The notes below the pieces were generated by a model. The model was not told the origin of the DNA and did no database searches. It worked only from the letters and a program-made list of their open reading frames with translations. The translations under genes and the position numbers were made by a program. Source: an uncultured Oscillospiraceae bacterium (GTDB lineage: Bacteria; Bacillota; Clostridia; Oscillospirales; Oscillospiraceae). Taken from it: 64,000 bases of DNA. The stretch is from positions 33,099 through 97,098 of the forward strand of contig CAKTTB010000008.1 of NCBI GenBank assembly GCA_934613505.1, read 5' to 3'. This document shows positions 43,350 through 51,885 of the stretch, one piece after another; the first letter of the stretch is position 1; each line of letters begins with the position of its first letter.

Positions 43350-44720
43350 ATGGAGGAGCATAAAAACAACGAAGGTTCCCGCCCGCAGGAAGCGCCCGAC
43401 TGGGCAAAGCAGACGCTTGCACCGATCCGGCCGCCGTTTGCGGCCAGTCGGAAGGAGTGCATTCTTGCGTTTTTGCTGTATCTGCTGGCGTATGTGTATC
43501 TGGGCTCGCAGTGGTGGGTGCTGCCGCTGTTTGCCGCCGGATTCATTGCGGCGGCGGAATACCGGTTCCGGGACGTAAAGCGCCCGCGCGAGAGCTGGAT
43601 CTGGCTTCTTTGCGTGGTGATGATTGTGGGCTGCCTTACATGGCGGGAGCTGCATCCGGATCGATTCGATTCACGTCTGACCGAGCAGCTTGTACGAGAG
43701 TATGCTATCCCCTCGGGGCTGGCCTTCCTCGCGCTGCATATCCTCGCCGTCTACTGGCTTCTGTGCCGCGCCGGACGGCTGACCGGCGGCGAAAGCGGTC
43801 ATCTGCTGCCGCTTGACGCGCTGCTTGCGTTCATCGTCATTCCGTTCAAAAACCTCTTCCTGCGCATCCGCTGCGTCATTTATGCTTTGAAGCCCAAAAA
43901 GGAGCGCGCCGTCAATGCGGGTGCGATCGCGGGCGCGGTGCTCGCGGCGTTTGCTGCGCTGGTGCTGCTCGTGCTGGCGATGACACAGCTGTCCGCCGCG
44001 GACGACACGTTCAGCGAACTGCTCGGCGATATCCAGCGGGCGCTGACGCCGGATCTTGACCAGCCGTGGTTCTATCGGCTCCTCCTCTCGCTGCCGGTCG
44101 GCGCGTACCTGTTCGGATTGCTGGCAGGCCTTGGCCGTGAGACGCCAGAGGACATGCGTGCGCGCGGAGACCGCGCCCTTGGCGCGCTGCCGAAGCTGCG
44201 GACCGTGCCGGAGACCATCTGGATTGCGGCGCTTGGAATGTTCAGCGCGGTCTATCTTGTGTTCTTTTTCGTGCAGGGGCGGTATCTGTTCGGCGCGTTC
44301 ACGCGGACGCTGCCGGAGAGCTTCACCGTTGCCCAATACGCGCGTCAGGGCTTCTTTGAGCTGTGCCGCGTCATGGCGATCAACCTGACGCTCTTCTGGC
44401 TCGTCACGCGCACCGGGCGGCAGGAGAGCAAGCCCGTCCGCTGGATGGCGGCCGCGCTTCTGATCGAGAGCATGCTGTTTGCAGTGGTCGCGGTCTCCAA
44501 GCTGGCGCTGTATATCGATTGCTTCGGCCTTACGCCGCTGCGCGTACAGAGTACGTGGCTCGTGTGCGTGCTGCTCGTCGGCTGCGGCTGCGCGCTCTAT
44601 ACCCACCTGACGGGTAAAAAGTCCATGCGCGTATGGATGATCTTCGGCGCGCTCACGCTGGCGCTTCTGTGCGCGGTGCAGCTCCCGATGCGCCTCCCGC
44701 TGCCGGAATATCCGGGATAA
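43350..44720 (+). CDS. DUF4173/DUF4153-type polytopic membrane protein
   Basis: This 456-aa protein has about 11 hydrophobic segments. YARQGFFELCRVMAINLTLF (about 331-350) is the most recognisable family stretch. It has a short charged N-terminus and no enzymatic motif. AAAGGAGG precedes the ATG. It closes the DUF2975-XRE operon. Function is unknown. Confidence 0.78.
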   Translation: MEEHKNNEGSRPQEAPDWAKQTLAPIRPPFAASRKECILAFLLYLLAYVYLGSQWWVLPLFAAGFIAAAEYRFRDVKRPRESWIWLLCVVMIVGCLTWRELHPDRFDSRLTEQLVREYAIPSGLAFLALHILAVYWLLCRAGRLTGGESGHLLPLDALLAFIVIPFKNLFLRIRCVIYALKPKKERAVNAGAIAGAVLAAFAALVLLVLAMTQLSAADDTFSELLGDIQRALTPDLDQPWFYRLLLSLPVGAYLFGLLAGLGRETPEDMRARGDRALGALPKLRTVPETIWIAALGMFSAVYLVFFFVQGRYLFGAFTRTLPESFTVAQYARQGFFELCRVMAINLTLFWLVTRTGRQESKPVRWMAAALLIESMLFAVVAVSKLALYIDCFGLTPLRVQSTWLVCVLLVGCGCALYTHLTGKKSMRVWMIFGALTLALLCAVQLPMRLPLPEYPG

Positions 44721-44793
44721 AAAATTCTGGGAATCCACTTGACAACCGGACCGCTTTCTGTTATTATAATAAGGCTCTGTGAGAGCTTTATAT

Positions 44794-44871
<78 letters not shown>

Positions 44872-44909
44872 AAAACCACCGTATTTCGCTTGAAATACGG
44901 TGGTTTTTC
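44872..44909 (+). terminator. Terminator after the tRNA, supplied by the element
   Basis: 16-bp stem AAAACCACCGTATTTC / GAAATACGGTGGTTTT with a GCTT loop. It lies just inside the element and replaces the host terminator now at about 61748-61786. Confidence 0.85.
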
Positions 44910-44948
44910 TAACTTTTCGCATCATTTTGCAATTCCACAAAACTTGCT

Positions 44949-44969
44949 TTGACCCCATTTTGACCCCAA
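44949..44969. repeat. Tandem TTGACCCC repeat near attL (putative integrase arm site)
   Basis: TTGACCCC-ATT-TTGACCCC-AA, identical in sequence to 61530-61550 near attR. Mirrored subterminal placement fits arm-type binding sites of the integrase N-terminal domain. Confidence 0.6.
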
Positions 44970-44995
44970 TTGGTGCCGCTGCCCATAGGTTTAAC

Positions 44996-45862
44996 TCAAT
45001 TATCTGGAGTGGGTTCAGCCTGTTTCAGCGTGATCAGCAGACGGATGATATTTCCCGTTTGGTACATCAGGTATTCCAGTACATTCAATTCCGTCTTATC
45101 ATGGTGCTTTGCATAGCCGTTCATGAAATTACAGTATGTCTGCAGCAGTGTTTCAAAATTTGAGGCAATTTCTTTCGGGACTCCAGCTTCGGATAAGTAG
45201 TTTCCATAGATGCTTTTATTGCTTTCAAGGGCTTTATCATTTTTGAAGAATTCCTGAAAGAATGTTTCGAGTGCCTTGCGAAACTTATCTGCAATATCAC
45301 TGGCATTTTCTGTTGTTGCATCTGCATATTCTCTTAAAGCCTTTACAAAAGCTGTATGTGCCTTTGGATACTGGTTTAACCATGCTAATGGCTGTGACAC
45401 GAGCGCAGAATCCAACTCAACCGCGCCCTTTGGAAAAACAAAGTACTCTCCATTCTTTACAACCAAGTCGACCGCAATATGCGAGTCCTTTAGCATCTGA
45501 ACCAATAAATTTGCAAATGTGCCTCGTTCTAAAAAGGCATAACCGTCACGCTTTATGGGCAGCACATTTGTGAATGCAATATAATACGAGAAGAAAGTCT
45601 TGGGTTCATCCGCATTTTCTGCAAGAACACGAATGCAATGGTTATATCGATTGTTGCCACGCTGCTCATTCATATACGCATTGCTTATTTGCGTTCCAGT
45701 TGTACTGCAAAAGCGTAAATACTCTTTCGTACTGATTCCCGAAAAATTGCTGTCTGTCGGAATTCCATTCAAGAAATTGAATAGAATTGTAAGAAAATGT
45801 TGATATTTTTTATCGTCACACAGTCCAATTCCCAGTTGCTCTCTATAGCTTAAGAAATCCAT
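44996..45862 (-). CDS. Hypothetical 288-aa protein, possible defence (HEPN-like) cargo
   Basis: This soluble, helical protein has no signal peptide. The C-terminal region (about 215-285: IYGNYLSEAGVPKEIASNFE, then NGYAKHHDKT and YLMYQTGNIIRLLITL) recalls C-termini of abortive-infection or HEPN-type proteins, but I cannot name a family. AAGGGAG precedes the ATG, and a promoter TTGTAT-17-TATGAT lies at 45919-45947. It sits alone between attL and the integrase, a usual cargo position. Confidence 0.55.
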   Translation of the reverse strand: MDFLSYREQLGIGLCDDKKYQHFLTILFNFLNGIPTDSNFSGISTKEYLRFCSTTGTQISNAYMNEQRGNNRYNHCIRVLAENADEPKTFFSYYIAFTNVLPIKRDGYAFLERGTFANLLVQMLKDSHIAVDLVVKNGEYFVFPKGAVELDSALVSQPLAWLNQYPKAHTAFVKALREYADATTENASDIADKFRKALETFFQEFFKNDKALESNKSIYGNYLSEAGVPKEIASNFETLLQTYCNFMNGYAKHHDKTELNVLEYLMYQTGNIIRLLITLKQAEPTPDN

Positions 45863-45999
45863 TTTTATCTCCCTTCGTATTCTGACGTGCAGTATGCCGG
45901 GGTTAAATTTACAAAACCATCATAACTGTTCTTCCTGAAAAATACAAGAGCACTCTCTTTCCGGCAAAAACATAAAAAATACTGTACTACAATCGCGCG

Positions 46000-46028
46000 C
46001 CCCTGCTGCAGGATTTCTGCAGCAGGGG
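46000..46028. other. Hairpin after the integrase gene
   Basis: 11-bp stem CCCCTGCTGCA / TGCAGCAGGGG (46000-46010, 46018-46028); no T-tract on the minus strand. Confidence 0.5.
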
Positions 46029-46035
46029 TCGTTTG

Positions 46036-47448
46036 TTATACGTCAATTTGCACGATAAACTGGTTTGCAGTTAACTGAATATGCTCGACAGGTGTAGGGA
46101 CCGGCGGAACCGGGAGCGTCAGCATAGCTTCCTGCGCCTGCTCCTTGATGCTGGCAATTCCCTCGGCCATGTTGGACGCTTCTGCGTCTATGTCCGGGAA
46201 ATCGATCAGGTCAAACAGAAGAAGGCCGTCGTCCTCCGTTGTAACGACCAACGGATACACTGCGCTCTGCGGCTGCGCGGTAAAAAGATCGCCGAGAAGG
46301 GCTACGGCTTCCTGCTTGTGCCCATCCAGTACATGTGCATAGGTGTCCAGCGTGAAGGATACGGAGTAGTGGCCCATGATTTCAGACAATGTTTTCGGGT
46401 CCATACCCTGTTCCATTGCTCTGGAGGCAAACGTGTGACGAAGCGCATGGAAAGTAAAGTGGCGAAGCCCGCTCGCCTGCAGGAGTTGATTGTAATAATC
46501 CTTGAATGTACGAGGTTCAATTATTCCCCCAAGCGGATTTGTCACAATATAGCCGCTTGCATTGTACTGATCTCCGGCAAGCTCCGCATCCTTCTGCTGA
46601 ACATACTGCCAGCCCTGAAGCTCCTGAAGGACGACAGGCAGAAGCGGGATCGCACGAATGGAATTCCGACTTTTCGGGGTCTGGATCACGATTTCCGTTG
46701 TGGGCTCTCCGGGCTGCAGGGGCCGCTTCATCTTGTTCAGCCGGTTCAGCGTCCGGCGGACATGCAGAATACCGGCGCGGAAATCAATATCCTCCCAGCG
46801 CAGGCCAAGCAATTCCCCAAGCCGCAGGCCGGTAAAAAGAACGAGACGGACAAACACGCCGTAGCGGTGCTGATAGCTGCACTGCATCAGGCGGGCTTGT
46901 TCGTCTCTTGTCAATATTACGATCTGCGGCTTGCTTCCTCTCGGAAGATTCACGCCATCTGCGGGATTACTGTTGATATATCCCTCCGCAACGGCGAAAC
47001 TCAATGCCTTATGCAGAAACAGATTGAGGTTTACGATTGTTTTTGGACTCAGCTTTTCTGTTTCTGCTTTGTAATTATAATATTGCTGCAAAATTCTCGG
47101 TGTCAGCTCCTTCAACTGTATATTTCCCAAAGCAGGATTCAAATGGACACGGATGTAGCTTTCATAGCTCAGGTAGGTCGACTGCTTCAGCGTCGGCCGC
47201 ATATAAGTTTCCAGACAGAACGGAAGCCATTCGCTCACAGTTACAGACTGAAAATTATTCGGTGTATGATCGCGAATAAAGGAAAGCTCGTGAAGCAGTT
47301 TGATTGCTTCCTCCTGTGTTTTTGCATAGCGGGAAATTCTTCGTTCCTCGCCGGTTGCATAGTCGATCCCGATCGTAACGCGGACCTCCCATCTGCCGTC
47401 GGCGCGCAGGCGAATATTTCCCTCTCTATCTTTTCTTGTTTTAGACAT
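46036..47448 (-). CDS. int: Tyrosine recombinase / integrase of the element (Tn916-type)
   Basis: This 470-aa integrase has an N-terminal AP2-like arm-binding domain (about 8-55, GRWEVRVTIGIDYATGEERR), a SAM-like core-binding domain (about 65-170) and a catalytic domain (about 185-385). The catalytic set is visible: FTGLRLGELLGLRW (Arg), FHALRHTFASRAME (His-x-x-Arg) and LDTYAHVL (Tyr). An extra C-terminal tail of about 80 residues is longer than usual. ATG at 47448 is preferred over a GTG three codons up because of ribosome-binding-site spacing. It is expected to recombine the 46-bp att core. Confidence 0.93.
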   Translation of the reverse strand: MSKTRKDREGNIRLRADGRWEVRVTIGIDYATGEERRISRYAKTQEEAIKLLHELSFIRDHTPNNFQSVTVSEWLPFCLETYMRPTLKQSTYLSYESYIRVHLNPALGNIQLKELTPRILQQYYNYKAETEKLSPKTIVNLNLFLHKALSFAVAEGYINSNPADGVNLPRGSKPQIVILTRDEQARLMQCSYQHRYGVFVRLVLFTGLRLGELLGLRWEDIDFRAGILHVRRTLNRLNKMKRPLQPGEPTTEIVIQTPKSRNSIRAIPLLPVVLQELQGWQYVQQKDAELAGDQYNASGYIVTNPLGGIIEPRTFKDYYNQLLQASGLRHFTFHALRHTFASRAMEQGMDPKTLSEIMGHYSVSFTLDTYAHVLDGHKQEAVALLGDLFTAQPQSAVYPLVVTTEDDGLLLFDLIDFPDIDAEASNMAEGIASIKEQAQEAMLTLPVPPVPTPVEHIQLTANQFIVQIDV

Positions 47449-47589
47449 ATCGGACACATCCCTTATGATAATTTACGCGAACCATGCTCGGCTGCGCATT
47501 ATCAAGGTGTTCTATGCTTTGTAAAAAATAATGATTCTCTATCATGCGAAAAAATGCGTATTAAAGTTTAATCATGACAGAACAGAATA

Positions 47590-47655
47590 TTAGGACTCAG
47601 AGGAAGTGTCATACAAAACACTTCCTCTGGCGGAAGCGTACAAGGTACGCAAAAA
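47590..47655. promoter_or_regulatory. Candidate oriT
   Basis: A perfect 12-bp inverted repeat CAGAGGAAGTGT / ACACTTCCTCTG (47598-47609, 47618-47629) is followed by a 6-bp pair GCGTAC/GTACGC (about 47636-47650). It lies directly upstream of mobC and relaxase, where oriT sequences usually lie. The nick site is not determined. Confidence 0.5.
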
Positions 47656-47676
47656 ACATAAATAGGAGATTGTAAC

Positions 47677-47961
47677 ATGGATAATCAAATAAAAACATCA
47701 GAGGCAATTACAATTAGATATATAACAGAAGATGCTCAGCGGCTTCGTGCTGAAGCAAAGGCTGCCGGTTGTTCTCTGAGCGAATTGATTCGTGAACGCT
47801 CCCTTCGGGCAGATATGGAGGCTGAATTATTGAAGATACGCATTCAGAAAATCTCCGCTCAGCTTTGTCGTCACAATCTTATTGTGCATGAGATTCATGA
47901 CAAAGATGCTCGTAACGCTTTTTTGAATTGGGAGGCAGAAGCATGGCAGTGTTTAAAGTGA
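47677..47961 (+). CDS. MobC-like relaxosome accessory protein
   Basis: This 94-aa protein has a ribbon-helix-helix-like N-terminus (EAITIRYITEDAQRLRAEAK, then AGCSLSELIRERSL) and a helical C-terminus. It lies directly before a relaxase whose ATG is inside its last codons (19-bp overlap). Such proteins bind oriT and help strand opening. AATAGGAG precedes the start. Confidence 0.72.
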   Translation: MDNQIKTSEAITIRYITEDAQRLRAEAKAAGCSLSELIRERSLRADMEAELLKIRIQKISAQLCRHNLIVHEIHDKDARNAFLNWEAEAWQCLK

Positions 47962-48431
47962 TTTCCGTTCCGCAGAAGTATGCTGACGAAGACGCTTATG
48001 CAGATTTGATCCATTACTGTATCAGGCCCATGAAGACGCCGGGCAATTTCATTGACGGCTTCGGCGTTCTGCCGCAGCTTGCGGCAGAGCAGATGCAGAT
48101 CGTATCGCATGCCTACCGGCAGGATCATGGCATTCGCCTGCGGCACTGGATCATCAGCTTTGAAAAGGGTGAGATTCGGGACGCTTGGCATGCCAATCAG
48201 TTTGCACAGCAGGCATGCTGGTTTTACGCCGAACGCTATCAGATCCTCTACAGCGTCCATGAGGATGCCCAAAACATTCATATTCATTTTGTTATGAACA
48301 TGATCTCGTTTCAGGACGGAACCCGCTATACCGGAAAAAAGAAGGATTACTATGATTTCCTCCGGTATCTGAATGACATTGCCGCTTTATTCGGCACCTA
48401 TGTCTATCCGGTAAAGGATATCCCGGAATAG
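47943..48431 (+). CDS. Relaxase / mobilization nuclease (short, MOBP-like)
   Basis: This 162-aa protein equals only the nuclease domain of a relaxase. HIHFVMN (about 117-123) is the metal-binding motif III. HYCIRPMKTPGNFIDGFGV (about 24-42) would hold motif I. Full relaxases carry 200-400 more residues; either this is a minimal relaxase or a truncated one. No frameshifted remainder is seen downstream. It overlaps mobC and probably nicks the candidate oriT at about 47.6 kb. Confidence 0.72.
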   Translation: MAVFKVISVPQKYADEDAYADLIHYCIRPMKTPGNFIDGFGVLPQLAAEQMQIVSHAYRQDHGIRLRHWIISFEKGEIRDAWHANQFAQQACWFYAERYQILYSVHEDAQNIHIHFVMNMISFQDGTRYTGKKKDYYDFLRYLNDIAALFGTYVYPVKDIPE

Positions 48432-48473
48432 AGATCATGGTTATTGCGCAGACGCCTCCCATATTGAATTGAA

Positions 48474-48512
48474 GCTGCGAGGGCTGGCCTATGCCGTTCC
48501 CGCAGCCTTTTA
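48474..48512 (+). terminator. Terminator after the relaxase gene
   Basis: GCTGCGAGGG pairs imperfectly with CCCGCAGC, then CTTTTAATT. Confidence 0.5.
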
Positions 48513-48601
48513 ATTGGAGCTGTCATATCCCAACAACTCCAGCGCCAACAATACACCTTTGGAAAAGGCAGCAATCGCTTTTGCGACTGCTGCCCATGTA
48601 A

Positions 48602-48679
48602 TCATTTTACGGCATAGTCCATGCCGCCGATCAGCAGCAGTGCCGCTGTGAGCAGGAAACCCAATACATACCAGATCAT
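48602..48679 (-). CDS. 25-aa single-helix membrane peptide
   Basis: MIWYVLGFLLTAALLLIGGM followed by DYAVK forms one membrane helix. Its ATG overlaps the end of the serine recombinase gene (stop at 48676), and a purine-rich GGGGG stretch precedes it. The coupling suggests real translation. Role unknown; a tiny toxin or a leader peptide are possible. Confidence 0.45.
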   Translation of the reverse strand: MIWYVLGFLLTAALLLIGGMDYAVK

Positions 48680-49254
48680 GTTTTTTCCCCCTTTCCGATT
48701 TGTTTCTCGTATTCTCTGACCTTGCGGTAAAATGTGCTCGGAGACAGTCCCAGCCGTTTCTGTGCCTCTACTGCGGTAATCTCCCTGCGGCGCCATAACA
48801 TGAGTACACTGTCAAAGCCTGCGCATACAATCGGCTTTCGGCCTTTATAGACGCCGTTTTCTTTCGCAATGGCGATGCCCTCTCTCTGGCGCTGGAGAAT
48901 GTATTCCCGTTCCAGCTCTGCTACTGCGCCGAACACCGTCAGCATGAATTTCCCCGTCGGCGTCGTAGTGTCGATAGCTTCCTTTTTGGAAACAAACTGT
49001 ACCTGCTTGCTTTGAAGCCGCTCAATCAGCTCCAGAAGATCTCTTGTATTCCGCGCAAACCGGCTGATCGACTCCACAATGACGCAATCACCGGTCCGCA
49101 CAAATGCCAACAGCTTTTGCAGCTCCGGGCGGGCCAGGTTCTTACCGCTCATGCGGTCAATGAAAACCTGTTCCACGTCAAGCGCCTGCATCAGCACCTC
49201 CTGCCGGATGGTATTCTGTTCTTGGGTGCTGACCCGGATATAGCCGACCTTCAT
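48676..49254 (-). CDS. Serine recombinase (resolvase/invertase family)
   Basis: This 192-aa small serine recombinase has the catalytic Ser9 in YIRVSTQEQN, the arginine cluster SISRFARNTRDLLEL (about 62-76), the E-helix AVAELEREYILQRQREGI and a C-terminal helix-turn-helix (AQKRLGLSPSTFYRKVREYE). Size is that of resolvases or invertases rather than large integrases. A 10-bp inverted repeat flanks the adjacent upstream intergenic segment. Confidence 0.9.
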   Translation of the reverse strand: MKVGYIRVSTQEQNTIRQEVLMQALDVEQVFIDRMSGKNLARPELQKLLAFVRTGDCVIVESISRFARNTRDLLELIERLQSKQVQFVSKKEAIDTTTPTGKFMLTVFGAVAELEREYILQRQREGIAIAKENGVYKGRKPIVCAGFDSVLMLWRRREITAVEAQKRLGLSPSTFYRKVREYEKQIGKGEKT

Positions 49255-49268
49255 GTGAAATCTCCTGT

Positions 49269-49368
49269 GTCAATAGGGCGTACCCATATGGGATACAGAA
49301 ATGCTCTCCCAATAGCGTCGGTTTTCCACTTTTGACATATATGCCGCTGGCCGCCCGACCCTATTGAC
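49269..49368. repeat. Inverted repeat flanking the segment upstream of the serine recombinase
   Basis: GTCAATAGGG (49269-49278) and CCCTATTGAC (49359-49368) are perfect inverted repeats bounding 80 bp of non-coding DNA. The site may be a res or inversion site. Confidence 0.45.
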
Positions 49369-50298
49369 CTATATCTCCCCATAATAGAAACACTCCTCAA
49401 TTTCCTCCGGCTGCAATCCCTCGCCCAGCCATGTATCCACATCCTCCGGGGTATATCCGAATGCGCAGGCCAGATTTTTCAGTTCACGGACATAGCTGCC
49501 GCCGGAAACCTTTTGGACTCTGGTGCTCTGCGTACCGGACAGCGGCCAGTCATATGCGCGGAGGTCATACAGATGCCGCACGGAGAAGGTGCCTTTGCTG
49601 CGCCCGCCATCCGGCAGCAGGCACAGAATGTCCCCTTCCCGAACCGCAATTTCTTCTACCGGGCCATGCAGACTTTTCCGAATGCTGGACAGCGCGTAGT
49701 TTAAGATCTCCTTGGTGGAAGCATACAGATATACCCTTTGCTTTGGAAAATGGTACAGGCAGAACGGATTGTTCCCGCGCACGATATAAAGGCGCTCATG
49801 GTCATCCAGCACTGTATAAGTAAAGGAACCGCGCAGCAGCTCCGATGTTATGCGCAGCGTATCCAGATCGATTGTTCCTGCCTGTTCCAGAAGCTGCACG
49901 ATTGCAAAGCTGTCTGTCTCGATTCTTGAAGCAGGCAGCTTCTTTTCCAAGCGCAGCAGCTTGTCATTGCTCAGAATGCCGTTGTGTGCCAGTGCAAATG
50001 CGCTGCCGTCTGCGACCCCATAAAAGGGATGATTGTTGCAGTTCTGCATTTCGGAGCCCTGTGTGGTCATTCTGGTGTGCCCCATTACCGCCTTTACCTC
50101 TGCCGGAAGCCGAAAGCGCATCCACCGGGCGGGAAATGGTCGTTTATAGATACAGAGCTTCGTCCCGGTTCGATATGCGATTCCGGTCGCATCTGTCCCA
50201 CGGATCTCACTGGAAATGGCAAGGGCAGAAATGATCCTGTTCTTCTGCTTTGCGGAAAGCGTTCCGCCGTAATCATAAAATCCAAACAGGCAGCACAT
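49369..50298 (-). CDS. Class II glutamine amidotransferase
   Basis: This 309-aa Ntn-type glutaminase begins MCCLFGFYDYGG, so Cys2 becomes the N-terminal nucleophile after Met removal. Supporting motifs are RGTDATGIA (about 34-42), GHTRMTTQGS (about 73-82), NNHPF, AHNGILSN (about 105-112) and ETDSFAI. It releases ammonia from glutamine. It is coupled (TAATG) to the amidoligase gene, so it probably feeds ammonia or acts on the ligase product. No synthase or isomerase domain is attached. Confidence 0.88.
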   Translation of the reverse strand: MCCLFGFYDYGGTLSAKQKNRIISALAISSEIRGTDATGIAYRTGTKLCIYKRPFPARWMRFRLPAEVKAVMGHTRMTTQGSEMQNCNNHPFYGVADGSAFALAHNGILSNDKLLRLEKKLPASRIETDSFAIVQLLEQAGTIDLDTLRITSELLRGSFTYTVLDDHERLYIVRGNNPFCLYHFPKQRVYLYASTKEILNYALSSIRKSLHGPVEEIAVREGDILCLLPDGGRSKGTFSVRHLYDLRAYDWPLSGTQSTRVQKVSGGSYVRELKNLACAFGYTPEDVDTWLGEGLQPEEIEECFYYGEI

Positions 50299-51398
50299 TA
50301 CAGCTCCACCTCACTTTCTACCGGCTCGTTGAGATATAGTCGCCGCTCCTTCAGATACTGGATCAGCTCCGGTTCCGTCACGCCTGCAATAAAATCCGAC
50401 CATGAAAGCGCACGAAGCTCCTCATCGTTCAGGCACGTCACCACATCGCACAGGTGATCCGTCAACTGGATCGTCGCGGCAAGCGTGTTGTATTTGAGCG
50501 TACCTCTGAAAATACGGATCTCCACGGTGTCTTCGTTCGTCAGGTTTACACAGGTATATCGGCCATAGTGATAGCTCTTGGCGTGATCCATCATTTCCTT
50601 CGGCGTGTCCTTATAGCCGTATCTCGCCGCCCAGCGTTCCAACTGCCGGTTTGTCCGGCGGCTGAATTTTAGCAGCTCGTTCCAGTGCTTTTCCACAAAA
50701 TAAAGCAGCCTTGCGATGGCTGCTTCCTGCTGCGCCGCCGTTCTGCCGAACGCAAGACGGCTGATATGGATATGCAGGCCGCAGGTACAGGCCTGATGGG
50801 AGCGATAGCCGAGCGAAACCGCTTCCGCCATGATTGCCTTTCACGGTAGCTGCGTCAAATGATATTCCGCCGTCGCTGGATGGCTGACGATTTCAAACCC
50901 ATCGTCCAGACTGCCATCATGCTTGCAGTAGTAAAAATCATGCTCCCGGTTTCCAACGGCAAGGATCTGCTCTGCGTTGCTTCCAATTTCGCCGCCCTTG
51001 TCGATTTCCAGCTCTACGCCGAAGTATCGTGGCCCGTCTCCGTAGAAAATCGTTTCCGGGCGGTAATCGTAGTTGTGAATGACCTGATTTTTCAGAATAT
51101 GATAGCAGTTTTCGCAATAGGGATAGTCCTCGCCATCTCCCAGATAATACGCATTCTCGCAATCGATCAGTTCCCCGCAGCGTTCACAGTTTGTGTAATG
51201 ACTGTCATAGCATCGCTGGCAGAGCGGATGCGTCCGCGAACCGGCATTGGCGTCATTCCAAAGCCGCTCCCCACAGTCCGAGCAGACAATAGTTTCTTCG
51301 TCAAGGCAGTGTTCGCAGAAATAATCTCCTGCGAACAGCGTCAGCGCATCTTCTGGGAATTTCCGTCCGCAGATGCTGCATCCATGGTAGTCTCGCAT
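50298..51398 (-). pseudogene. Amidoligase with N-terminal zinc ribbons, interrupted by one in-frame UGA
   Basis: Read as one frame of about 366 codons, the N-terminal part (51398-50844) has repeated zinc-ribbon cysteines (CSICGRKF, CEHCLD, CSDCGERL, CQRCYD, CERCGEL, CENCYH). The amidoligase core (COOH-NH2 ligase, glutamine synthetase-like fold) follows: YFGVELEIDKGGE, HDGSLDDGFEIVSHPAT, then CGLHIHISR, WAARYGYKDTPKE, VEIRIFRGTLKYNT and YLKERRLYLNEPV. A single TGA at 50841-50843 splits it after QLP and before KAIMAEA. Homologues as I remember them have Trp (TGG) here, so a one-base nonsense change fits. ATG at 51398 follows GGAGG. An internal ATG at 50829 would give only the C-terminal half. 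Confidence 0.8.
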
Positions 51399-51552
51399 AG
51401 TCGTTTTCCTCCAGATAAAAAGATAACCGCCGGACGCATCTGCATCCGACGGCTTCACAGCGATAATATGTAGTTGAAATCAGCGATTTTTACGCAGTTT
51501 TTCGGAGAAATAAGGGAACATCATGGTAAAAAACAAAGAAGGAGTTTTTATC

Positions 51553-51885
51553 ATGAACGATTATGATAGACAAGATTTGATCAAGCAGCGGGCCGGTTTG
51601 GAGCCGCCCGCCCACGAAGGAGATTACTGGAGCGATGAAGACCGTGCGCGGCTGAAATGCCTGTTCGACATGGGCTTTGGCATCAGCGAAATTGCGCTGG
51701 AGCTCCGGCGCGGAGAGCCTGCTATCTGTCAACAGATAGCGCATATGGACCTGTTTGAGCGTAAGCGCCGTCGGCACAGGGTACGCCCCGCGCTTCCAAG
51801 CGGCTGCCTGTGCAAAGAATGCACGGCAGACCCGGAAGCCTGCACCATCCGACGGCTGCAAAAAGCAGCAAAGGAGACCGTGTAA
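51553..51885 (+). CDS. Hypothetical 110-aa protein with HTH-like segment
   Basis: The N-terminal half has a helix-turn-helix-like stretch (DRARLKCLFDMGFGISEIAL then ELRRGEPAICQQI). The C-terminal part has CLCKECTADPEAC, a possible zinc site. GAAGGAG precedes the ATG. It is translationally coupled (TAATG) to the excisionase-like gene, suggesting a role in control of transfer or excision. Confidence 0.6.
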   Translation: MNDYDRQDLIKQRAGLEPPAHEGDYWSDEDRARLKCLFDMGFGISEIALELRRGEPAICQQIAHMDLFERKRRRHRVRPALPSGCLCKECTADPEACTIRRLQKAAKETV

